Source of the DNA: an uncultured Eggerthellaceae bacterium
GTDB taxonomy: Bacteria; Actinomycetota; Coriobacteriia; Coriobacteriales; Eggerthellaceae
DNA: 64,000 nt
Assembly (NCBI GenBank): GCA_937892845.1
Contig: CALBGP010000028.1
Coordinates: 199,076-263,075 of the forward strand
Direction of reading: 5' to 3'
A program made the position numbers and the translations under genes. Of the stretch, positions 8,108-16,457 are shown piece by piece; position 1 is the stretch's first letter; every line of letters starts with the position of its first letter. The notes beneath the pieces are model-generated. The model was given only the letters and a program-made list of their open reading frames with translations. It was not told the DNA's origin and ran no database searches.

Positions 8108-9676
8108 ATGAAAGTCTATGAAGGCACCGTGCTTACGGTCGATGCCCATGATTCGGTCGTCCGCTATCTGGTTGAAGACGGCGGCCGAATCGTGTTTGCA
8201 GGCAACGAGCTGCCGCAGCGTTACGCTGCGGAGCCGCGCGTTCAGCTCGATGGCCGCGTCCTGTGTCCGGCGTTCGCGGATACGCATCAGCACATGGCTT
8301 CGTTCGCTGCATTCAATGCGGGCCTCAATGTGATGGAGGCCAGGTCGAATGCTCAGATCATGGACATGGTGGCGCAGTTTGCGGCAACCGATGATTCGAA
8401 GCTCCTCATAGCGTTCGGTGCGTCGCCGTATTCGGTCTGCGAAGGGCGTCTGCTTTCAAGGTCCGAACTTGATGGGGCTTGCCCTGATAGGCCTGTGTTC
8501 ATGGTCAAATACGACGGCCATGCGTGCGTGGTGAATTCCGCATTGCTGCGTCTTGTGGACGAGAAGGTGCGCGGCCTGCGCGGTTACCATCCGGATACCG
8601 GGGAGATGAATCAGGAAGCGTTTTTCGCGGTGAGCGATTACGTGACCGGGTCGCTGTCCATTCCCGAGCTGGTTGGAAACGTTCAACGGGCCATGGACTA
8701 TCTTGCCGCACGGGGAGTGGGCATGGTCCATTCCGTCAGCGGCGTGGGTTTCGCGGGCGATCTGGACATCTCCCTGGAAACATGGTTGGCGCGCAGTGCC
8801 CAATCGGGCTTCCAGGTGCGCGTTTTCCCTCAGACCATGGATCTTGCCACGGCTCGCAAGCGCCGTCTGCCTCGCATCGGAGGGTGTTTCAAGTGCGCGC
8901 TCGACGGGTGCTTCGGCAGCCATGATGCCGCTATGAACGAGCCGTATTGCGACGCGTCGGGTGGCTGCGGCGTCCTGTATTACGATGATGAGACCGTCAT
9001 CGATTTCTGCAAGAAGGCGAATCGTGCGGGGCTTCAGATAGAGATGCACGCCATAGGCGATGCCGCCTTCGACCAGGCAACCCGTGCACTCAAGGCCGCG
9101 CTCGATGATTTCCCTCGCGAAGACCATCGCCATGGCATCATCCACGCCTGTCTGCCCACTGAAGAGGGGATTGCCATCTGCGCTGAGTACGGCATCCATC
9201 TGCCGGTCCAGACCAGCTTCATCGATTGGCCCCAGGAGCCGGATGAGTATCTGGAATCCATCATGGGCTCCCAGCGAGCTGCGAAATTGAACCCTCTGCG
9301 TGATTTCGTTGACGCGGGCATCGTTTTGTCAGCTGGCAGCGATGCTCCCTGCACCGATCCCGACCCCATGCTGTGGATGCATCGGGCATGCAACCATAGC
9401 GTGCCCGGGCAATCGCTGACCGCAAGGGAAGCGTTGCGCATGTGCACCTACAACGGTGCTTGGGTGACTTTCGATGAGGATGAGCGCGGGTCGCTTGAAG
9501 TCGGGAAGATTGCCGATATGGCCATCCTGTCGGCCAATCCTTATGAGGTCGAGCCCGCGCGCTTGCGCGATATCTCGATCGAAGGGCTTCTGCTTGCCGG
9601 CCGACCCTATGAGCCGCAACGCCAAGGATTCGTCTCGGCGGTGCTGCGCGGCATGCTCAGCCGCAACAAAGCTTAA
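8108..9676 (+). CDS. YtcJ-like metal-dependent amidohydrolase
   Basis: This 522-residue amidohydrolase_3 (PF07969) protein has the metal-site motifs of the superfamily: ADTHQHM near residue 60, EMHAIGD near residue 315, and a late Asp in SAGSDAPCTDPDPM near residue 415. The closest named family is YtcJ/NfdA-like N-substituted formamide or amide hydrolases; the true substrate is unknown. The start at 8108 follows GGGAGGTA and is preferred to the longer upstream reading that overlaps the opine dehydrogenase. The 28-base gap suggests co-transcription with that dehydrogenase. The two may make or recycle the same compound. Confidence 0.8.
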   Translation: MKVYEGTVLTVDAHDSVVRYLVEDGGRIVFAGNELPQRYAAEPRVQLDGRVLCPAFADTHQHMASFAAFNAGLNVMEARSNAQIMDMVAQFAATDDSKLLIAFGASPYSVCEGRLLSRSELDGACPDRPVFMVKYDGHACVVNSALLRLVDEKVRGLRGYHPDTGEMNQEAFFAVSDYVTGSLSIPELVGNVQRAMDYLAARGVGMVHSVSGVGFAGDLDISLETWLARSAQSGFQVRVFPQTMDLATARKRRLPRIGGCFKCALDGCFGSHDAAMNEPYCDASGGCGVLYYDDETVIDFCKKANRAGLQIEMHAIGDAAFDQATRALKAALDDFPREDHRHGIIHACLPTEEGIAICAEYGIHLPVQTSFIDWPQEPDEYLESIMGSQRAAKLNPLRDFVDAGIVLSAGSDAPCTDPDPMLWMHRACNHSVPGQSLTAREALRMCTYNGAWVTFDEDERGSLEVGKIADMAILSANPYEVEPARLRDISIEGLLLAGRPYEPQRQGFVSAVLRGMLSRNKA

Positions 9677-9695
9677 CCGTACGGATGATCATGTC

Positions 9696-9732
9696 TGTTC
9701 ATGGAAGCCGTGATGTATTAAACTTGTGAACA
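9696..9732. promoter_or_regulatory. Inverted repeat TGTTCA-N25-TGAACA upstream of the first fusion gene
   Basis: TGTTCA at 9696-9701 and TGAACA at 9727-9732 form a perfect 6-base inverted repeat 25 bases apart, in the 101-base gap before the fusion gene at 9778. The same half-sites, 24 bases apart, precede the fusion gene at 40481. Both fusion genes encode an N-terminal winged-helix domain, so the repeat may be its binding site. Confidence 0.5.
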
Positions 9733-9777
9733 TGTCAGTCCGATACGCTGCCATGTTGGCAGATAGGGGATGCTTCC

Positions 9778-11550
9778 ATGCTCAACCGAAGCGAATTCGA
9801 AGTGCTCTACGCATGCATGCAAGGGCATGCTTCTACTCAGCGCTGCATAGCCGAAGCCTCGGGGCTTTCCCTGGGATCGGTCAACAAAGCCGTCAAATCG
9901 CTTGCCAAAGCCGGTCTCGTCGATGCCGAGCTTGCCCTTACGGATGCCGGGCGCGTGGCGCTTGACGCCTATCGCGTCGATAGCGCCATCATCTTGGCTG
10001 CGGGCGCGGGAACGCGTTTCGCTCCATTGTCCTTCGAGCGCCCCAAAGCGCTTTTCGAAGTGCGGGGCGAAGTGCTCATCGAGCGCTTGATCCGTCAGCT
10101 GAGGCAGGCAGGCATAGAGCGCATCTGCGTAGTCACGGGCTACATGAAGGAGAGCCTGTTCTACCTTGAAGACGAATTCGGGGTCGCAATCACGGTGAAC
10201 CCGGAGTATGCAACGCGCAACAACCATTCTTCGGTCTGGTGCGCCCGCCGGCACCTGGGCAGCAGCTACATCATCTCATCCGATCAGTACTTCGCCGACG
10301 GGCTGTTTTGCAGCCATTGCTTCGCCCCCTTCTGCACGGCAAGCCGTCATGAGGGCCGAACCGACGGGTTGACCCTTAAGCTCGGGTCGCACGGGCGCGT
10401 CCGTTCCATTGCGCGTGGCGGAAACGATGCGTTGCGCATGCGCGGCCCGGTTTATCTTGACGCGGATTCATCCCGGATTCTCCTCAACGCGCTCGAGCGG
10501 GATTACGACCTGCCGGAGACGCGCGGCAAGCTGTGGGATGAGGTGATGGCCGACCATCTGACCGAGCTTTCCCTGTACGCCAACGAGGTGCCCGAAAGCG
10601 CCGTCACCGAATTCGACTTCTTGACCGACCTGGTCGCTTTCGACAGTGACTTTTTCGCCAACGTGGATTCGGGGATTTTGGACAACATCTGCGCGACGCT
10701 GAACTGCACGCGTGATGAGATCTCAGAAGTGCAACCTGTGAAAGCCGGTCTCACGAACCTGTCCACGCTGTTTTCAGCTCGCGGTGAGAAGTTCATCTAC
10801 CGGCATCCGGGGACGGGGACCAATGAGCTCATCAACCGGCGTGCCGAGACGTTCGCCTTGGAGGTTGCCAAAGAGCTGGGCCTGGATGATACGTTCATCT
10901 ACGAGGACCCAGACGAGGGGTGGAAGATCTCCCGCTATATCGAAGGATGCTCGGAGCTTGATTACGAAGATGAGCTCCAGGTGCGCCGCGCCCTGGCCCT
11001 CACCAGGCGTCTCCACGAAAGCGGCCGCAAGAGCCCGTACTCTTTCGACTTTTGGGATGAGGCCGAAAAGATCGTAGGGCTTCTCAAGGATATGCGCTAC
11101 GGTCTGCCGCGTGACTTCAATTCCCTTGCGGAAACCATTGCGGGTGTTGCGGCGAAGATGCGTGCTGAGGCGGGGGAGCCGGTGCTGTGCCACAACGATC
11201 TGTACGGCCCTAACTTCCTTGTTCGCGGCGAAGAGATGCGCCTTATTGACTGGGAGTATGCCGCCATGGGGGATCCCGCTTGCGACTTGGGCAACTTCGT
11301 GGCCCAGGGATCGGGATATTCGGTCGAACAGACGCTGGGGATTCTGCCTTTGTATTACGGCCGCCCCGTGACGCCCGAAGAAGAGCGCCATTGCCTTGCA
11401 GCTGTGGCCGTGGTCGGGTGGTACTGGTATGTGTGGGCCATGTACAAGGAGGCCATGGGCAATCCCGTCGGCGAATGGTTGTATGTGTGGTACCGCGCTG
11501 CGAAAAGGTTCGCAGCTGCGGCAGAACAGCGTTACGCGGCAGCGGAATAG
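9778..11550 (+). CDS. Winged-helix / LicC-like cytidylyltransferase / LicA-like kinase fusion, copy 1
   Basis: This 590-residue protein has three parts. Residues 1-60 form a MarR-like winged helix (RCIAEASGLSLGSVNKAVK recognition region). Residues about 69-300 form a nucleotidyltransferase with the IILAAGAGTRFAP...RPKAL signature of LicC-type CTP:phosphocholine cytidylyltransferases. Residues about 315-590 form a choline/ethanolamine kinase with the Brenner motif CHNDLYGPN (His472, Asp474, Asn479) and LIDWEY (Asp491). It could phosphorylate an imported amino alcohol, make its CDP derivative and regulate transcription. In pneumococcus and Haemophilus LicA and LicC are separate proteins. Choline and ethanolamine cannot be told apart here. 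Confidence 0.85.
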   Translation: MLNRSEFEVLYACMQGHASTQRCIAEASGLSLGSVNKAVKSLAKAGLVDAELALTDAGRVALDAYRVDSAIILAAGAGTRFAPLSFERPKALFEVRGEVLIERLIRQLRQAGIERICVVTGYMKESLFYLEDEFGVAITVNPEYATRNNHSSVWCARRHLGSSYIISSDQYFADGLFCSHCFAPFCTASRHEGRTDGLTLKLGSHGRVRSIARGGNDALRMRGPVYLDADSSRILLNALERDYDLPETRGKLWDEVMADHLTELSLYANEVPESAVTEFDFLTDLVAFDSDFFANVDSGILDNICATLNCTRDEISEVQPVKAGLTNLSTLFSARGEKFIYRHPGTGTNELINRRAETFALEVAKELGLDDTFIYEDPDEGWKISRYIEGCSELDYEDELQVRRALALTRRLHESGRKSPYSFDFWDEAEKIVGLLKDMRYGLPRDFNSLAETIAGVAAKMRAEAGEPVLCHNDLYGPNFLVRGEEMRLIDWEYAAMGDPACDLGNFVAQGSGYSVEQTLGILPLYYGRPVTPEEERHCLAAVAVVGWYWYVWAMYKEAMGNPVGEWLYVWYRAAKRFAAAAEQRYAAAE

Positions 11551-11576
11551 CCGCTTTCATGAAAGGAAGATCTGCA

Positions 11577-12365
11577 ATGGCTTTGTCCTACGATGAATTC
11601 AAGGAGCTTGAGGCCCGCTACGAGGCGGGTGCGGCCAGCGAGGCTGACCTTGAGGCGCTTGAACCGTACCGCGCTCGCCGCGCCGTGCTTCTGGCCAGCG
11701 GTTTCGGCAGCCGCATGATGCCCATCACCATCAACACCCCCAAGCCGCTTGTGGATGTGAACGGTACGCGCATCATCGATAGCCTGCTCTCCGCTTTGCG
11801 CGCCATCGATATCGAAGAGATATACATTGTGACGGGCTACAAGGCTGAATGCTTCGAAGTGCTCAAGCATGATTTCCCAACGGTCACGTTCTTGAACAAT
11901 CCTGATTATGCGGTTACGAACAACATATCGTCCGCTTGCGTTGCCAAAGAGCATTTCCGCAACGCCTATGCGTTCGAAAGCGATCTGTTCCTGAAAAACC
12001 CCCGTCTGTTGAAGAAGTATCGCTACCGCTCCTGCTATATGGGCGTGCCCGTATCTGAGACGCCGGATTGGTGCTTCGATACCTGCGATGGCCGAATCAC
12101 GGATTTGCATAAGGGCGGCACGAACTGCCATCACATGTACGGCATCAGCTACTGGACGGCGGAGGACGGAGCCAAGCTTGAGCGCGATCTGCAGGAGTGC
12201 TTCGATGCCGATGAGGAGTCCAAGCAGCGCTTCTGGGATGATGTTCCCTGTGTGATCAGGCGCGATAACTACAATATCGCCATCGAAGAGTGCACGTTCG
12301 ATGATGTGGCGGAGATTGACTCTTTGGCCGAACTTCAGCAGATCGATCCCCGTTACCGGATGTGA
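11577..12365 (+). CDS. Stand-alone LicC-like nucleotidyltransferase
   Basis: This 262-residue nucleotidyltransferase has the signature LLASGFGSRMMPI...TPKPLVDV at about residues 38-62 and a metal-binding region near FESDLFL. It has no kinase domain. Its first 37 residues end in LEPYR, the same linker that joins the winged helix to the cytidylyltransferase in the neighbouring fusions, but no helix-turn-helix remains. It therefore looks like a fusion that lost both flanking domains, or a parallel enzyme for a different phospho-alcohol. The ATG at 11577 follows GAAAGGAAGA, 26 bases after copy 1. Confidence 0.78.
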   Translation: MALSYDEFKELEARYEAGAASEADLEALEPYRARRAVLLASGFGSRMMPITINTPKPLVDVNGTRIIDSLLSALRAIDIEEIYIVTGYKAECFEVLKHDFPTVTFLNNPDYAVTNNISSACVAKEHFRNAYAFESDLFLKNPRLLKKYRYRSCYMGVPVSETPDWCFDTCDGRITDLHKGGTNCHHMYGISYWTAEDGAKLERDLQECFDADEESKQRFWDDVPCVIRRDNYNIAIEECTFDDVAEIDSLAELQQIDPRYRM

Positions 12366-12426
12366 TCCGCGCGGCGGCCTGCGGATGGGGCCGCATCGGT
12401 GTTTCGGGAATTCGATTGGAGTATGG

Positions 12427-14208
12427 ATGCTTTCATATGATGGTTTTCTTATCCTGAGCTCTCTTGCGGACGCTCATGCAGGGGGTTCGGAATTCGCGGG
12501 GGAGATTGCGGGGCTTCCCGCAGCTGAGGTTGAGTCCGTGCTTGCGGCTTTGCGCGATGCGGGATTGGTGGATGGCGAAGGTGCTGTGACGGAATCGGGC
12601 AGAGCGGCGCTTGAGCCGTATCGCGTCCACAACGCTGTGATCATGGCTGCCGGCATGTCCTCGCGTTTCGCCCCGATTTCCTACGAGAAGCCCAAGGGCG
12701 TGCTTGCGGTGCGCGGGGAGGTTCTCATCGAGCGCCAGATACGCCAGCTTCTTGAGGCTGGAATCGAAGATATCACGGTGGTCGTGGGGTATAAGAAAGA
12801 GGAGTTCTTCTACCTTGAGGACAAGTTCGGCGTCCGGATCATCGTGAACCCTGATTATGCGGTGCGCAACAACAATTCCACCATTCGCTGTGTGGCCGAT
12901 ATTCTGGGGAACACCTACATCTGCTCCTCCGATGACTATTTCACGGAGTCCCCGTTTACGCGCTATGCCTATCGTTCGTACTATGCCACCGTCCATGAGA
13001 GCGGCCCTACGGGTGAATACTGCGTCCGCACCGCCGGCGAGGACAATCTGATTGAGGGCGTTACGGTGGGCGGCAGTGATTCGTGGGTCATGATGGGGCA
13101 TGCGTACTGGGATTGCGGGTTCTGCGAAACCTTCCTCTCCATCCTCGACGATGTCTACGAGGCGCCGGAAACCGCATCGAAGCTCTGGGAGGATATCTAC
13201 ATCGACCATATCGATAAGCTGCCCATGGTGGCACGTCAGTATCCCAATGGAATGATCTGGGAATTCGATTCCCTTGATGACCTGCGGAAATTCGATCCAG
13301 AATTCATTGACAACATAGATTCATCCATCATGGACAATATCTGCGCCGTACTGGGGTGCCATCGGGCCGATATCTGCGGAATCGTTCCCATCAAGCAAGG
13401 TTTGACCAATCTGTCGTTTCGTTTCGAAGTTGGCGGCGAGCGCTATGTCTACCGTCATCCGGGACCGGGGACCGATGAGATCATCGACCGCGCCAGCGAA
13501 ACGAAAAGCCAGGAGATCGCTGCGCGGCTGGGCCTGGATTCCACCTATGTCCATGAGGATCCATCATCCGGCTGGAAGATCTCGCGCTATATAGACGGGT
13601 GCACCACGTTGGATTATTCGAATCCCGAGCATGTGAAGCGCGCAATGTCCATGGCGAGGACCTTGCACGAATCCGGCGAGGCCACCGGATTCGAATTCGA
13701 CTTGATGGAAAACGCCAAGAAGATGATCGGCATTCTGGAAGCTTCCCATCGCATCGACTTCGCTGATTTCCCGGAGTTGCTTTCCGTGGCGCAACGACTC
13801 GACGTTTTGGCGAAGCAGCATGGGGCGCGGAAATGTTTGTGCCACAATGATTTCTACGACCCCAATTTCCTGGTCGCGCAGGACGGTTCCATCCAGCTCA
13901 TCGACTGGGAGTATTCGGGCATGGCGGATTATGCGAGCGATCTGGGCGTATTCATCTGCTGTTGCGCAGATTACTCCTACGAGGATGCCCTGATGGTCCT
14001 CCAGCAGTATTTCGGCCGTCCTCTGACAGACGAAGAGCTTCTGCATTGCGTATCCTACGTGGCTTTGGCCAGCTTCTATTGGTTCATCTGGGCTCTCTAT
14101 AAGGAAGCACATGGCTCTCCGGTGGGCGAGTATCTGTTTTTGTGGTACCGCTTCGCGAAGCGCTATGGTGCGCGGGCTCTTGAAATCGCATCGGAAATGG
14201 GGTTGTAG
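12427..14208 (+). CDS. Winged-helix / LicC-like cytidylyltransferase / LicA-like kinase fusion, copy 2
   Basis: This 593-residue protein has the same three-part plan as the gene at 9778. A more divergent winged helix occupies residues 1-60. The cytidylyltransferase follows the LEPYR linker (VIMAAGMSSRFAP...EKPKG). The kinase has CHNDFYDPN (His473, Asp475) and LIDWEYSGM. It resembles the copy at 40481 more than copy 1 in the cytidylyltransferase core: both read SSRFAPISYEKPKG and GEVLIERQIRQL. The start follows TTGGAG. It directly abuts eutH, coupling uptake of ethanolamine to its activation. No TGTTCA repeat was seen in the 61 bases before it. Confidence 0.85.
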   Translation: MLSYDGFLILSSLADAHAGGSEFAGEIAGLPAAEVESVLAALRDAGLVDGEGAVTESGRAALEPYRVHNAVIMAAGMSSRFAPISYEKPKGVLAVRGEVLIERQIRQLLEAGIEDITVVVGYKKEEFFYLEDKFGVRIIVNPDYAVRNNNSTIRCVADILGNTYICSSDDYFTESPFTRYAYRSYYATVHESGPTGEYCVRTAGEDNLIEGVTVGGSDSWVMMGHAYWDCGFCETFLSILDDVYEAPETASKLWEDIYIDHIDKLPMVARQYPNGMIWEFDSLDDLRKFDPEFIDNIDSSIMDNICAVLGCHRADICGIVPIKQGLTNLSFRFEVGGERYVYRHPGPGTDEIIDRASETKSQEIAARLGLDSTYVHEDPSSGWKISRYIDGCTTLDYSNPEHVKRAMSMARTLHESGEATGFEFDLMENAKKMIGILEASHRIDFADFPELLSVAQRLDVLAKQHGARKCLCHNDFYDPNFLVAQDGSIQLIDWEYSGMADYASDLGVFICCCADYSYEDALMVLQQYFGRPLTDEELLHCVSYVALASFYWFIWALYKEAHGSPVGEYLFLWYRFAKRYGARALEIASEMGL

Positions 14209-15435
14209 ATGGAAATCATCGGTACTGCTGTCGTTTACATCATCATGGCGTGCGCGCTGGCAGGGTGCTTGGCTTCAGTGTTCAAGCCGGAAAGCGAATT
14301 GGGCAAGGAGTTCGTCGCCGGCATTGATTCCATCGGCCCTATCTTCCTGCCCGTTGCGGGCATTATGGCCTCGGCGCCGTATCTGACGGCGTTCGTCAGC
14401 AACGTCTTCGGTCCGCTCTACGGCATGGTGGGAGCCGATCCGGCCATGGCGGCAACGACATTCATCGCCGTCGATATGGGTGGCTACCAGCTTGCCGAAG
14501 CCCTCGCCGCTACCAAGGAGAGCTGGATAATGGCCATGATCACGGGATATATGGCCGGTGCGACCATCGTGTTCACCATCCCCGTGGCGCTCAAGATGCT
14601 TGAAAGGCGCGACCGCAAGTATCTGGCATTGGGCGTTATGAGCGGTCTTCTGGCCATTCCCATCGGGGTTCTGGTGGCAAGCGTCATCATTGCCCTGAGC
14701 GACCCCATGATCAGGGACGTGGTCTCCACGAATTCTGATGCCGTGTATCAGCTGGCGTTGTCGTGGGGGCAGATCGGGGTCAATCTGGTTCCGCTGGTCA
14801 TCATCTGCGTGGCGCTGGCATTGGGTCTGAAATTCGCCCCCGATGCCATGATCAAGGGCTTCACCGTATTCGGGCGCGTGCTTGAAAGCGTTCTCAAGAT
14901 CGTGTTCGTGCTGGTGGTGATCGAATACTTCACGGGCATCTTCACGACGCTGTTCGGTTCGTTCGGCTTCGATCCCATCTTGGCGGACGACGAGGACATC
15001 TTCAGGGCTCTGGAGGTTGCCGGAGCCATAGGCATGATGCTGTGCGGCGCATTCCCCATGGTCTATCTGATCAAGCGCTACCTTGCCCGACCTCTGGCCA
15101 AGGTGGGAGGCGTGTTCGGGCTTTCGTCCGACGCGACCGCGGGTTTGCTGGCTGCCGCCGCCAACGTGCTTGCGGCCCTTGCCATGGTCAAAGACCTCAA
15201 GGCGAAGGACAAGGTCATCGTCATGGCATTTTCGGTCTGCTGCGCGTTTTTGTTCGGCGACCATCTCTCCTTTACGGCGAACTTCCAGCCTACGCTCATT
15301 GTGCCCGTGCTGGTGGGCAAGATGGTTGCGGGCGTGTTCGCCATAGGTTTCGCCTACCTGCTCGCCGTCAAGAAGGCCGAGCAGCTTGAGGCGGAAGATG
15401 GACTGGTCCAGCAGGATCAGTCCAAGATGAAGTAG
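14209..15435 (+). CDS. eutH: EutH-family ethanolamine permease
   Basis: This 408-residue protein has about 10-11 membrane helices and matches EutH (PF04346): FKPESELGKEFVAGIDSIGP, FIAVDMGGYQLAEALA, GLLAAAANVLAALAMVKDL and FLFGDHLSFTANFQPT are typical blocks. EutH facilitates ethanolamine entry across the cytoplasmic membrane. No ethanolamine ammonia-lyase or microcompartment gene is present. The gene instead begins right after the stop codon of a LicC/LicA fusion and faces licD genes, so it probably feeds polymer decoration, not catabolism. The last 19 bases overlap tail-to-tail with the licD gene on the other strand. Confidence 0.88.
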   Translation: MEIIGTAVVYIIMACALAGCLASVFKPESELGKEFVAGIDSIGPIFLPVAGIMASAPYLTAFVSNVFGPLYGMVGADPAMAATTFIAVDMGGYQLAEALAATKESWIMAMITGYMAGATIVFTIPVALKMLERRDRKYLALGVMSGLLAIPIGVLVASVIIALSDPMIRDVVSTNSDAVYQLALSWGQIGVNLVPLVIICVALALGLKFAPDAMIKGFTVFGRVLESVLKIVFVLVVIEYFTGIFTTLFGSFGFDPILADDEDIFRALEVAGAIGMMLCGAFPMVYLIKRYLARPLAKVGGVFGLSSDATAGLLAAAANVLAALAMVKDLKAKDKVIVMAFSVCCAFLFGDHLSFTANFQPTLIVPVLVGKMVAGVFAIGFAYLLAVKKAEQLEAEDGLVQQDQSKMK

Positions 15436-16274
15436 TCCTGGTCGTGGGCGGGGTGCCGCTGGTCTTCCGGCGGCAGCTCCATGTAGGCGCCGTAGAATCT
15501 GCTCAGCATCTCATCGTAGCGCTGAGGGCCGGGCAATGCGCGCCCTTCGAATTCCATGGTGATGCTCGGTTCCCAGGGGTTGTTGTCCAGCGCGAAGCGG
15601 CTGCCGTCCATGAATACCGATTTGATGTCGTAGGCCGCCTTCGCGCCTGTGGCATCCGGGAACCGGGACAGGATGCGTGCGTACTCGGAGAGCCATTCGC
15701 TGAAGGTCCTCTTGCGGGATGCCATCCAGGCGCGCATGTTGCGCAGGGCGCTGCGCGGATGGATGGGGTTGAAGTTGCCCGGCTTCACATCCTTGGTGGC
15801 CCAGTACAGCATCGTGTTCACGTTGTCCAGCTCTGCGATCATCTGATCTCGGAGCGCTTCGTCTTCAGGCATGCCCACAACGGGGAAGATGTCCATGAAC
15901 ACGGCTTCTTTGAAACCCGCATCCTTGCGCAGACCCGATGCGTTCGCGGTGGTCTTCGTGTCGTAGATCTTCGCGAATGACTGGTGGTAGGGAACGGTGC
16001 TCTCCACGAACATGTCGGCAAGGCGGTAACGCTCATCCATCATGCCGTTGTCATTGCGGGCGTTGACAATCTCGGTCATGCGCTTGTAGTCCTCGATGGG
16101 CATGACCAGATCGATATCATCATCCCAGGGGATGTATCCTTTGTGGCGGACGGCGCCGATGAGTGTGCCGTAGGCAAGCTGGTAGCGCAGCCCGTGCTCG
16201 CGGCAGAAGGCGTCGAAGACGTCGAGGATGTTCAGCTGGAGTTGTTTGATCTCTTCGAGTTCAAGTTTTCTCAT
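15417..16274 (-). CDS. licD: LicD-family phosphotransferase, copy 1
   Basis: This 285-residue LicD-family (PF04991) protein has the signature YGTLIGAVRHKGYIPWDDD followed by IDLVMP at about residues 34-60, including the metal-binding Asp cluster. LicD enzymes transfer phosphocholine or related phospho-alcohols from the CDP-activated form to sugars of teichoic acid or lipopolysaccharide. The ATG at 16274 has a GGAGA ribosome site on the minus strand; an upstream in-frame ATG at 16418 would extend it through non-coding leader sequence. It is divergent from the second licD and overlaps the end of eutH by 19 bases. Confidence 0.87.
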   Translation of the reverse strand: MRKLELEEIKQLQLNILDVFDAFCREHGLRYQLAYGTLIGAVRHKGYIPWDDDIDLVMPIEDYKRMTEIVNARNDNGMMDERYRLADMFVESTVPYHQSFAKIYDTKTTANASGLRKDAGFKEAVFMDIFPVVGMPEDEALRDQMIAELDNVNTMLYWATKDVKPGNFNPIHPRSALRNMRAWMASRKRTFSEWLSEYARILSRFPDATGAKAAYDIKSVFMDGSRFALDNNPWEPSITMEFEGRALPGPQRYDEMLSRFYGAYMELPPEDQRHPAHDQDYFILD

Positions 16275-16384
16275 GTCGCGTCTCCTGGGACGGTTGGTGT
16301 TCGAGGCAGGTGCGTCTTCGCCTGGCCTGCCGGTTTGTGCCTTACATATGATAGCGCAGCCCTTCGTCGGCCGAAGCGCGTCAG

Positions 16385-16400
16385 GCGGGATATAATCCCG
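16385..16400 (+). promoter_or_regulatory. -10-like TATAAT in the divergent licD intergenic region
   Basis: A perfect TATAAT lies at 16391-16396, about 60 bases before the plus-strand licD start. No convincing -35 box is visible 16-18 bases upstream. On the minus strand, TATCAT (plus bases 16348-16353) could serve the other licD. The 183-base gap holds no other recognisable element. Confidence 0.4.
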
Positions 16401-16457
16401 AAAGCGGATATGACCCACAACGGCAGCTCGGCCGTTTCATCGATACGGGAGGAATGC

